A stretch of DNA of 13,542 nt from Isohypsibius dastychi (lineage: Eukaryota; Tardigrada; Eutardigrada; Parachela; Isohypsibiidae): the NCBI GenBank assembly GCA_034696485.1, contig JAQIWT010000945.1, forward strand, positions 1 through 13,542, in the 5' to 3' direction. Each line of letters begins with the position of its first letter. Within the stretch, counting starts at the first letter, position 1. Shown piece after piece: positions 1 to 7,599 of this stretch. The notes under the pieces are model-generated. The model did not search any database. It was not told the origin of the DNA and worked only from the letters and a program-made list of their open reading frames with translations. A program made the position numbers and the translations under genes.

Positions 1-173
1 AATCAGTTTTTTGGCCGCATTTTGAAACTTTTTTTGGCCAGAAACTCCTAAAACCACACAAAAAACTCATTTTTTGTTCAAAATTGGTGCCCCATTGTGC
101 CCCATTGTGCCCCAAACCAGACCGGCGAAGGGGTGGCACTTGCCCGTTGTGCCCAATGGTAAATCCGCCACTG
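1..173 (-). mobile_element. Probable terminus of a hAT-type DNA transposon (rest lies left of the window)
   Basis: Read on the minus strand, the sequence from 173 begins CAGTGGCGGATTTACCATTG and runs into GGGCAC-rich DNA. This matches the general form of hAT-superfamily terminal inverted repeats (CAGTG followed by GGCGGAT-like sequence), from family knowledge. Inside the terminus lies a 10-bp tandem repeat (85-114) and two TTTTTGGCC tracts. No transposase reading frame is visible, so this is either one end of a non-autonomous copy or one end of a larger element. An 8-bp target duplication would be expected to start at 174 (AGGAGATC), but the other end is outside the window, so this cannot be tested here. 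Confidence 0.5.
85..114. repeat. 10-bp tandem repeat, three copies
   Basis: Three consecutive copies of a TTGTGCCCCA unit are present, the first with GG in place of the second T and following G context (TGGTGCCCCA). The array lies inside the proposed hAT terminus. Short subterminal repeats are common in hAT elements, where they can serve as transposase binding sites; that role is inference here. Confidence 0.8.
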
Positions 174-301
174 AGGAGATCGACCTTTATTGAGCCAAAG
201 ACTGATATCAATAGAATTAATTGATCTCAACACGGAAGCACAAAACGAAATTCAACACACCCAAGGAACTCTAGTCTCGGAACATACTGTATGTAGCAGT
301 C

Positions 302-390
302 AGATTGGTTTCCCTATTCCCCGGTTTCCCTGGGGTTTTTCTGGGAAACTGTTTTTGAAAAATCATTCGCCAAGGTCTCCCTTTACGCTA
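302..390 (+). repeat. Dispersed repeat, copy 1, with GTTTCCC/GGGAAAC hairpin
   Basis: Contains GTTTCCC (324-330) and its exact reverse complement GGGAAAC (343-349) around a 12-base loop, followed by a T-rich patch and CTCCCTTTACGCTAAATCT. The order of blocks (CCCCGGTTTCCC, TTTTTC, GGGAAAC, CTCCCT, CTAAATCT) is repeated imperfectly at 1121-1206, which marks a dispersed repeat and not an isolated hairpin. Confidence 0.55.
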
Positions 391-928
391 AATCTGTGAA
401 TAAAACAGTTTGAATATTTTTTCGCAAACTGGCAGTTAACAGGGGTATTGCTAAACCTAAAGGTTTAGTTTATTGGAGAATCATGATGTAACAAGTGAAT
501 TATCGTACTTCCCGAATTAGTCAAACGGGCTTTTTATTCTTTCGAAACAACTTTTCTAAGATGTCGCTTGTCGAGAAAGTCGTTTTCTAAGGGGGCCCTT
601 TAAAACTGAAAATGAGTCTTTTCGGGCTTCCATTACGGGAGGAGGGCTTTACTTACAGGGGGAGGGGTCTTTATTTCGTGCAGCACGGTAACTGCCCTCT
701 CAAAAACCTGAACTGCTTTTTGACCTCGAGAACAACGTGATTTCGGATTATCAACAGCTGGCGAAATGCCGTTTGATCATAACATTTCAAGGAAATCCCA
801 CGATAAAGGATGAATGGACTTCGATGCCACAAAGCGCGTCGCAGTGATGGTGCGCTTTTCGCATCGTTTCTTTCACTTTGTATGATATGGTAAGCATTAA
901 TCGTGGTTTGCCTCTTACTATACATTCA

Positions 929-1007
929 GGGAAACCAGGCAGGGCAACCTTTTAACGATTTCCCTGTTACTTCGGAATCAGGGCAACCACGCAGGGAAAG
1001 CTTTTCA
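929..1007. repeat. Two related CAGGGAAACC / CAGGGCAACC units in direct order
   Basis: The stretch holds CAGGGAAACCAGGCAGGGCA followed by ACCTTTT, then, about 50 bases later, CAGGGCAACCACGCAGGGAA followed by AGCTTTT. The units have similar spacing. Their reverse complements (TTTCCCTG, TTGCCCTG) resemble the blocks in the repeats at 302-390 and 1121-1206, so this is probably the same family in the opposite orientation. Confidence 0.5.
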
Positions 1008-1120
1008 AAGGTTTTGTGCACGAGAGATGGCTTCATGCAGAGCGCGTGGCAGTGTTCCTAGAAGACATGCGCAGTCGACGAAAAACAATTTCGTACGTAC
1101 CTATCATATCATAGTCAGTC

Positions 1121-1206
1121 TACATTTGTAGCCCCTGTTTCCCGGTTCCCTTGGCAAGCCTTTTTCGGGAAACCGTTTGCATGGTTTCCCTCGCGCCAAA
1201 TCTTCG
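1121..1206 (+). repeat. Dispersed repeat, copy 2, with CGGTTCCC/GGGAAACCG hairpin
   Basis: CGGTTCCC (1143-1150) pairs with GGGAAACCG (1167-1175), allowing one unpaired base, across a 16-base loop. Downstream GTTTCCCTCGCGCCAAATCT parallels the end of the copy at 302-390. The two copies are clearly diverged from each other. Confidence 0.5.
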
Positions 1207-1380
1207 TTAAGATACATTCTCGCACACAGTTCAAGCACGTGTATATTGCCAGAGACAATGTAGACAAGGAGGAATGGCGCACTTATGATACAACACTGTA
1301 TGATTGGGGACAACACGCTAAAAATCCGTATAATATCTACTCTCTCACTGTGTCGTGCGCCACGGCGGAACAAATCCGGC

Positions 1381-1400
1381 AATTCATCCATGGATGAATT
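1381..1400. repeat. Perfect 20-bp palindrome
   Basis: The 20 bases AATTCATCCATGGATGAATT equal their own reverse complement with no spacer. The symmetry stops exactly at both ends (C at 1380, C at 1401). It lies about 410 bp upstream of the PPP2R3C start codon and contains an ATG at its centre (1390). It could be a dimeric transcription-factor site or chance. Confidence 0.9.
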
Positions 1401-1807
1401 CAAAGAAAAACAAAACTGGATTTCGAAGCAAGGTGAAGCAAGTTGTTGGTAAAGGAGTTCACACGTCCCAGATTTCACAATCTGTGCACAGCGGTAGTCC
1501 ATACTTGCCGGCAAAACCTCAAAATGGCGCTTTCTAATACCTGACGCGCGCTTGGTCTAGAAGGCGCTGGCCACCCCATATGACGGGGGGGGGGGTGTCC
1601 AGCTTCAGCCCATGCGCTGACGCGGAAAACATAAATAAACAACTTCTTGTTTTGTTGGCTTGGCTTTGTTTCGGTCATTCCTTTCTTATTCCTGATTTTC
1701 TGATTTCCTGAGTTCGTTTTACAACAACTTCAACGAATAGATTTTGGTTCTCCTGTTTGAAAGTTATCGTGGATGCTGGTCCTGGCCGTAGAGGTCTGCA
1801 CAACCTT
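1401..1807. other. Upstream region of PPP2R3C, with a G11 run
   Basis: No conserved coding sequence is recognisable. A run of 11 G residues occupies 1585-1595. From about 1645 the DNA is pyrimidine-rich with several AG acceptor candidates (1711-1712, 1739-1740, 1762-1763, 1790-1791). The region may therefore contain the 3' end of an intron preceding the first recognised PPP2R3C exon. No TATA box stands out. Confidence 0.5.
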
Positions 1808-4125
1808 ATGGCGACTGACGGCGATTTTGTTCGCAGTTCATCAAAAGAGCTTGACGAAATTACCAACGTCACTTCATCCTCGTCGCTTCTCAGGCTTCCA
1901 AAATACTATCCCCCAGTTACGGCAGATATCGAGGATGCCCAGTTCAAATTATTGGAAGAAGCTCGCGGGATGACTCTGTCAAAGATCAACACGAAAATCT
2001 TGGATAATGAAGAAATCCATCAGCTCTGGAATTTGATTCAACAATTCGCAGAATCATCTGCGAACAGTCTCCTGCTCCCGAAAGATGAAGATCGACTATT
2101 TCTTTCTTACAGGTGAGCCATGGGCATTCTTTAAATCTGTTCGGATACAACTATCAGTAAGATTGAATTCGCAAATGGAACTTGCTGAAATAATGAAACA
2201 TTAAGTTTGTTTTTGTTTACTTCTGCGATTTGTTATGTTTTTTTTATCCATCTTATGGAGGTTTTTTTTGAGGAAATTCGTACTCTTGAGAATACTTCTT
2301 CGCAAGCTATCTTTATTTCTTAGAATTAAAAACTGCTGAACTCAGATCGCCAAAATAGTACTGCGTTTTAGTTTTATTTGATTTTTATTTTTGTGTGATT
2401 TATTTTGTTTTATTTATTGTATTGTTTTGAACAGGCTCTGCGGACGAGAAAGTTTATTTGAATCACGTGTATTTCTCTTCCAGAATAACGTATTCTTCGT
2501 TTGTTTTGACAGGGGTTTTGCGCTTTTGCGACGGAATGTTCCGGAGAAAGCACTTCGATACCTTCGCGCCTCCACATTCCTCTCTTTGATCTGCAGTGAT
2601 AATCTCAAGTATCCCGATGTGATTCGAGTGACGGATTTGTTCAGCTATATTGTTCGTCGTGTTTGGTTAGAGCGAACTCGCCTGGCATTAGCGCTGTATG
2701 ATCTCGACGGAAATGGATATCTCAAAGAAGCAGATCTCGAACAATATGTTGAAGAACTGATTCCGACGGTTGATACGCTAAAAGACATGGATCCGGATTT
2801 TAAGAAATTTTATGTCTGCGCGGTGATACGCAAATTCTTCTTCTTCTTGGATCCCGGGAAGCAGGGAAAGATTAAGATTTCCAGAATGCTCGGATCCCCA
2901 TTAATGCAGGAACTGATGGACGTAAGTGATGTCTGGAAGAACACACGAGTTCGTGTTGGAATTCGGATATCCATTTTGGTGTATTTTAATTTGTTTATTC
3001 TGTATTTGATTTTTGCAAAAACAACGGAAGGTTATGCATTTACCTTGTGATGAAATGAATGGTCAAAGTCAATTGTGTTGAAATATCGCGTTGTTTGCTG
3101 TATGCTGTAAAACATAAATGTTAATTTTAAAGCCATTTTTTTCTCATATTTTCATAATATTTTTTTCATTCGAATTTTTTCTCATATTTTCATAATGAAT
3201 TTTTTTACAATAATTTTATATGTTATTTTAGTTTTTTACGGAAGCATGTTTGAAATCTGAATTGATTTTTTATTCCGAATTTGCCTTTTTTGGTTATTTA
3301 GTTAAGCAGGGAATGTTTGATATCGGAATTTTCGAGATTCGAGGACTTTTCGGGTGGGATTCGAATACTTATTGTACACCACTTGATTTCGTTTGTGATG
3401 ATTTATGCAGTGATTCTCCTTCGTGTAGCGAACTTCCGGTGATTTTTCGACAGGATACACATAGCGAATGCTCTCAAATTTGGGAGACTTAATACTTGAA
3501 TTTTGGTGAATTTAAATTAAGAATTGACTGATTCATTGTTGTTTTGCAGGTTCGGGAAGCTGGCGACAGTTCATCAAAACCCAACTGGTTTGCGCTGGAC
3601 ACCAGTTTACAAATCTACAACGACTATCTCTCTCTTGACCGGAAGAAGAACGGATTGCTCTCCCGATCGGAATTCAAGAACTATTCCAAAGCCAGTTTAA
3701 CTGACGCTTTCGTTCAACGAGTCTTCGAGGAATGTTTAACCTATGAAGGAGAGATGGATTACAAAACCTTCCTAGATGTCATCCTGGCCCTCCATAACAA
3801 ATCCGACCCCGCTTCCATCCGGTTTCTATTTCGCATTCTTGACATCCGGCAGCAAGGCGCTATTGATGAACAAACCATCAACTTTTTCTTCAAAGATATC
3901 AGGATCATGCTGTTCAATGCCGGCGTCCAGCCACCCAGTTTCGGGGATGTGGTTTCCGAGATTTTCGATATGGTCCCGAGTAAGAAGTATGGATGGATAA
4001 CATTGCCGGAACTTGTGGCCAGCCGGATGGGAGGCATCGTTGCTGGATTGCTGATTGATAAGGACTGTTTTTTAGCGTATGAGTTCCGTGAGCAGCAGAT
4101 TGCTAACAACTCTTCTTCTGCATGA
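1808..4125 (+). CDS. PPP2R3C: Serine/threonine-protein phosphatase 2A regulatory subunit B'' gamma (G5PR), three exons
   Basis: Coding exons are 1808-2112, 2513-2921 and 3550-4125. The introns (400 and 628 bp) are GT-AG, phases 2 and 0, and the joined frame gives 429 aa (human about 453). The family binds PP2A and PP5 catalytic subunits and targets them; it acts in nucleus, cytoplasm and centrosome. Visible conservation: LDNEE then LWNLI in exon 1; VRRVWLERTRLALALYD, ELIPT and FYVCAVIRKFFFFLDP in exon 2; FEECLTYEGEMDYKTFLD and EIFDMV in exon 3. EF-hand 1 is DLDGNGYLKEAD (165-176), a near-canonical calcium loop. EF-hand 2 (268-279) has Lys at loop position 3. ATG 1808 is the only in-frame ATG after the stop at 1709, but the N-terminus is about 40 residues shorter than vertebrate proteins before the first conserved block. 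An upstream exon is therefore possible. An out-of-frame ATG at 1773 precedes it. Confidence 0.93.
3137..3196 (+). repeat. 38-bp-period duplication in PPP2R3C intron 2
   Basis: A 22-base T-rich segment (core CTCATATTTTCATAAT) occurs identically at 3137-3158 and 3175-3196. It lies in a strongly AT-rich part of the second intron. This looks like a small local tandem duplication. The rest of the intron (2922-3549) contains open frames but no conservation with the protein family. Confidence 0.85.
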
Positions 4126-4257
4126 GTTTCGTTGTGTTGATCTGATTTTTTAACTTTGTTTGTGGTTCCTGATTTTAATTCTAGTTTTGCATGTTGTGGT
4201 CTTAGCTTTTAGTACTCATGGTTGAATTTTAAAAAAACTTCGTTATTTGGTTACTTT
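4126..4257. terminator. Convergent 3' ends; ATTAAA poly(A) signal candidate for the minus-strand P450
   Basis: Only 132 bp separate the PPP2R3C stop from the P450 stop on the other strand. On the minus strand ATTAAA (4179-4174) lies about 80 bases past the P450 stop and is a plausible poly(A) signal. No AATAAA is seen on the plus strand in this gap. The two 3' UTRs therefore probably overlap each other and possibly the opposing coding exons. Confidence 0.4.
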
Positions 4258-6034
4258 TCATCTGGACTTGAAAATTATTTGGAATGGTTTCGGTGAGTTC
4301 ACCAGTCCAAAAACTGAGTCATCCGGTGAAACCGTTTGTCCGGCCGGCAGGCTGATGTTAAAGTGTTTTACCAAGCTGGTTAGGAAGATGTAGAGTTCCA
4401 TCTTGGCTAATGATTCTCCGATACAGTATCGTTTACCTGTAAGGCACAGAACCCCGGTTTGTCCGGCAAACTTTCAAGACGACTTCTTTGATTAAAATAC
4501 CTAGTGAAAAAGGGATGAACCCATCGGGTTTCTTGACACGTCCAAGTTCATCTAGAAATCGGTCCGGCTTGAATAGTTCTGGATCGGGGAAATACAGTGG
4601 GTTCATGTGGACTGCGTTGAGCAACGGCATGATGGTTGTGTTGGCGGGAATGAGGTAGCCATTGAGCTCTACCGCCTCGGTATTCGTTCTTCCTACAATC
4701 GGCACCAGATTCGCCATTCTTTGCACTTCCATGATTGTGGCTTGAAGGTACGGTAAACTCTCTAAAACACTACGATATTTTAGTTACTCCTTGATCAGTC
4801 GATCAGAAAACAATGACCTTTCTCATCCATAGTTGGAAACTGCCCATCTCTCAACACATTGTCCACTTCTGCTTGGACTGTTCGGAACACATTAGGATTA
4901 TTCAATAGGTAAACAAATGCCCATGCTAATGTGGTTGATGTTGTTTCTGTTCCAGCCCCGAAAAGGTTGAAGATTGATTTTTCCAGCTGATCATCTAGAC
5001 ACACATAACAATAAATTTTAAATTCTGGATTTTTCCGTCAAAGAAATAATCGGACCTGTGAACGTGCTTTTGGGATCACTGAATCTTCTGTTGGCTTCGG
5101 TCATAAATGAGTGGATATAGTCTGAATTCTCCCCAGGCTGGAAGTTACTCTGGTGTTCTTCAATGAGATTTCGCAAGAAAGCGACGACTTCTTGGGTGTT
5201 TTTTCCGAGCTGCGCAAATCGACTTCGGAATTTCGTGAATGGGATGTAGCGAAAATATGGGAAGAACTGAACGATATTCATCTGGGAGAGCAGAACAATA
5301 TTCTGTCCAATCAACCCAGTCAGGCGACGAAATTTCTCATCGTTATGGTCGAATCGCTTTCCATAAGCGATTGCGCAGATGATGTTGGAGACACTGGTTG
5401 TCAAGAATGGAGCTGGATTTATCGGTTGGCCTTCATAAGCTTTGATATCTTCGACCAATGATTTGGCTTCTTCGATAATCAAATCTTGCAGCCAGTTCTT
5501 CCCCATTCCCAAATCACGAAGCGTGCTGAGCGCGAAACGCCGTTGTTCTCTCCAAAGATCTCCATCCGTGAAGATCAAACCTGAGGATAAACAATCAAAG
5601 TAATCAAGATGAATTTCTGGAGAAAAAAGCGTCACCTTTCCGATGAAAAAAGTGGTCACGAAGACTTTTAGGTCTGCCCGTGAAGATGTCATCATTCACA
5701 ATACGTTTGATGGTTTCAAAGTCAGTGATGAAAATATACGGTCTCTGACCCATATAAATGGTGCACATTTGTCCATCTCCGTACTTTTCGACCGCTTTGA
5801 CGATGCTGTTCAACCGGTTGCTCCCAGACCCGCTGATAACCCCAATGTTTCCAATCAGAAATTTTGCTGAAGCACAAATTGTCAAAAAAGTCGAGACGAG
5901 TAACACAATAATTGAGTAATTTTCTTACGTGTTGGACCGGGTGGCAGAGTAACAGGGCGACGCGGAGTGAGTGCTCTTACTGACCATATCAATAGAATGA
6001 CGATGAACAAGAAAAGAAATAATATCAGAAACAT
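4258..6034 (-). CDS. Cytochrome P450, CYP2 clan, six exons, complete
   Basis: Exons in gene order are 6034-5929, 5866-5636, 5580-5056, 4994-4818, 4761-4501 and 4436-4258. All five introns (56-65 bp) are GT-AG and all are phase 1. The product is 492 aa, typical for a microsomal P450: a haem-thiolate mono-oxygenase held in the ER membrane and using NADPH-P450 reductase. It has an N-terminal hydrophobic anchor (about residues 2-17) and the hinge LPPGPTPKFLIGNIG, which is split by intron 1. Further marks are C-helix WREQR (122-126), I-helix AGTETT (301-306), K-helix EVQR (358-361), PDRF (412-415) and haem loop FSLGKRYCIG with ligand Cys438. The C-terminal SPKPF is CYP2-like. Every catalytic element is intact. 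The substrate is unknown. ATG 6034 is chosen because the membrane anchor follows at once, although in-frame ATGs also lie at 6076 and 6220. Confidence 0.95.
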
Positions 6035-6547
6035 CTCTTTGTTTTGTGAAGTGATGTGTGTCAAGCCTCCTTTCATGCACTGATGTTTTGGTTGTTGATG
6101 AGCTCTGATCTGAGCTTCACAGCAAAGTCTAAGGCAACAGGCCGCCGTAACCGGTTTTGGCAAGATCGTAGACACGATATGAAATATGTTGGAAATCTGC
6201 GATAATGCGCGAGATAGCATCCTAGCTTACCCGGCACAGCCAAATTTCTTCTAACAAGCCACTATTACTGGGAATGGGAATAGTATACACACAGGCGTAG
6301 CACCGTTTTCTGCCAGACACTGGTTGATGCCTGGACCTGGTGAACGTAGAAATCATCTTTGTCCATGTGTACAGTACGCGATGCACAGTAGTACGTACAG
6401 TCGGTCCAACGACTTCTCCGTCATACACATGTTGTACGGATAGTCGTCCAAGTGAGCGACAATCAAAATGGCAGCTGCAACGACAGGCATTAGCTCCCGG
6501 TGAAGAATGGTGGGTCAAACAACACTGTGAATTAGATAAAATGGAAT
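6035..6547. other. Upstream region of the first P450 gene, up to the foldback element
   Basis: No separate gene is visible. On the minus strand the P450 frame stays open up to an ATG at 6220, so part of this region could be 5' UTR or an N-terminal extension. A TCAGT initiator-like sequence on the minus strand (6083-6079) and one AGATAG GATA-type motif (6211-6216, plus strand) are present. No TATA box is seen. Confidence 0.45.
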
Positions 6548-6556
6548 CCTTTAGGC
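6548..6556 (+). repeat. Left target-site duplication CCTTTAGGC
   Basis: These nine bases directly abut the left terminus of the foldback element. They are repeated exactly at 7591-7599, directly abutting the right terminus. Confidence 0.9.
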
Positions 6557-6751
6557 GGCACCTTGTAATCGGTGGGCGTGGGTGGGCCGTGGGTGGGTGG
6601 GCGTGGGTGTGTGTGGGTGGGCGTGGGTGGGTGGGCGTCAGTGGGGGCCCCACGGAATAATACTGTGGGCGTCCGTGGGCGGTGAGTGGGCGTGGGTGGG
6701 TGGTGGGTATGGGTGGGTGGAAGACCATGGGTATGGGTGGGTATGGGTGGG
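6557..6751 (+). repeat. Left inverted arm, GTGGGTGGGC-type minisatellite
   Basis: Irregular G-rich units (GTGGGTGGGCGTGGGTGGG and variants) become GGGTATGGGTGGGTATGGGT toward the interior. Many GGG runs separated by one to three bases make the plus strand a strong G-quadruplex candidate. The arm contains a GGGGCCCCACGGAATAATAC interruption at about 6643-6662. Confidence 0.9.
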
Positions 6752-6840
6752 CAAGAAAGTCGAGCCAAGCACTCTTGTTGAGGTGAATATTGTTGGCAAT
6801 ACATTATATTATAATATTATTGGCAAGACATTGTAAACTC

Positions 6841-6990
6841 TCACCTGTCCGTGGCTGACTGTACATTATCTGAACGAAATCGGCTCACCTGGTTCTGCGT
6901 AGAATTCATTGTTGGTAAAAATTTCGAATCTGAAAACTCATCAACATCCGAATTCAGCAGACTCTCATCGTCTCCAGATGATGCCATCAT
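6841..6990 (-). CDS. Short acidic reading frame inside the foldback element (possible orphan first exon)
   Basis: The frame opens with tandem ATGs (6990 and 6987) just after a TAA and encodes 49 residues starting MMASSGDDESLLNSDVDEF, Ser/Asp/Glu-rich. Two strong GTGAG donors fall within or at its end: CCAG|GTGAGC with the intron starting at 6888, and ACAG|GTGAGA with the intron starting at 6844. That is the pattern of a first coding exon. An acidic, serine-rich start is common to several transposase families and many regulatory proteins, so the origin is unknown. No convincing second exon is found before the left arm. It may be a remnant of the autonomous element's gene, a captured host exon, or chance. 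Confidence 0.3.
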   Translation of the reverse strand: MMASSGDDESLLNSDVDEFSDSKFLPTMNSTQNQVSRFRSDNVQSATDR

Positions 6991-7391
6991 GTTTTACGCA
7001 GAAATGTCGATAGTGGTGGGCCAAGCTCATTATTTTTTAAACTGACCCAGAAGAATTCACTATCAGTGCTCACTCGACTGAGGCGAGGCCTCCTGCTGCT
7101 AAATGGTAGATCCGGGAAGGAATTGTTGCGGGATGGTTTACTGTCCGGGCAAAACCATTCTACTTTGACCGCCCGGATCTCATTCTGCGACATTCATGAA
7201 TACTTTTAAGCTGCTTCGAAATGTGTTTTTCAGGCTACAGATTTTATTGTAATCCGCGACATCGAACGAACCATCAGCTGAAAGAAGAGTCATTACATGA
7301 GTATCGTCAAGAAAGTTTTTGATCATTTCATTATCTTCATCTCGATTTTAAATTTTATTTTTCTCACTCTATTTCTCACCAACTCACGCTC

Positions 7392-7590
7392 ATCCACCCA
7401 CCCATACCCACCTAGACCCACCCAGACCCACCATTGCCCACCCCTGCCCGAAGTTTAATTCCGTGGGCCACCCACCCACGCCCACCCACGCTCACCCACT
7501 GGTCCACGCACCCACGTAGACCCACCCATGGCCAACCCACCCACGCCCACCCACCCACGGCCCACCCACGCCCACCGATTACAAGGTGCC
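7392..7590 (-). repeat. Right inverted arm, CCCACCCACG-type minisatellite
   Basis: This is the reverse-complement counterpart of the left arm, with the outer 53 bp exact and the inner part diverged. It includes an AATTCCGTGGGCC interruption (about 7458-7470) matching the one in the left arm. G-quadruplex potential is on the minus strand. Confidence 0.9.
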
Positions 7591-7599
7591 CCTTTAGGC
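7591..7599 (+). repeat. Right target-site duplication CCTTTAGGC
   Basis: Exact copy of 6548-6556, directly following the right terminus of the foldback element. Confidence 0.9.

Larger units (their letters stand above)
174..1380. other. Non-coding stretch rich in dispersed TTTCCC/GGGAAA repeats
   Basis: No reading frame here resembles a known protein and none has convincing splice structure. The stretch contains two imperfect copies of a hairpin-forming repeat (about 302-390 and 1121-1206). A pair of related units in inverted orientation lies at 929-1007. AG-rich and G-rich patches at 588-672 look like low-complexity intergenic DNA. The whole block may be decayed transposable-element sequence. 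Confidence 0.55.
6557..7590. mobile_element. Foldback-type DNA transposon, non-autonomous, with minisatellite inverted arms
   Basis: The element is 1,034 bp and starts GGCACCTTGTAATCGGTGGG at both ends, in inverted orientation. The outer 53 bp are identical between the two ends. Each arm continues for about 195 bp as irregular tandem GTGGGTGGGC-like units, and an equivalent CCCACGGAAT(A/T) interruption in each shows that the whole arms are homologous. About 640 bp of unique DNA lies between them. The perfect 9-bp duplication (6548-6556, 7591-7599) proves insertion. Nine-bp duplications with long, tandemly repeated inverted arms are known in Drosophila FB foldback elements and in the Rehavkus/Mutator-like group. 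No transposase is recognised, so it is presumably mobilised in trans. It lies between two P450 genes. Confidence 0.88.

Noticed and set aside
85-114. CRISPR-like array
   Set aside because: The units are contiguous 10-mers without spacers, and the genome is eukaryotic.
1104-1514. 136-aa minus-strand frame upstream of PPP2R3C
   Set aside because: It has no family resemblance or splice logic, and it runs through the hairpin repeat and the 20-bp palindrome.
2391-2512. Upstream extension of the exon 2 frame of PPP2R3C
   Set aside because: It is hydrophobic, T-rich intronic DNA ending in a good acceptor (TTTTGACAG). The family match starts after it.
2922-3050. Read-through of exon 2 into a hydrophobic tail
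   Set aside because: A consensus GTAAGT donor at 2922 and the matching third exon explain the end better.
3250-3492. 80-aa plus-strand frame inside PPP2R3C intron 2
   Set aside because: It lies between exons that join cleanly in frame and match the family without it, and it has no conservation.
5153-5461. 102-aa plus-strand frame
   Set aside because: It is the antisense shadow of exon 3 of the first P450.
6222-6836. Long Pro/His/Thr-rich and Gly/Trp/Val-rich open frames across the left arm
   Set aside because: They are translations of the GGGTGG minisatellite on both strands and have no independent support.
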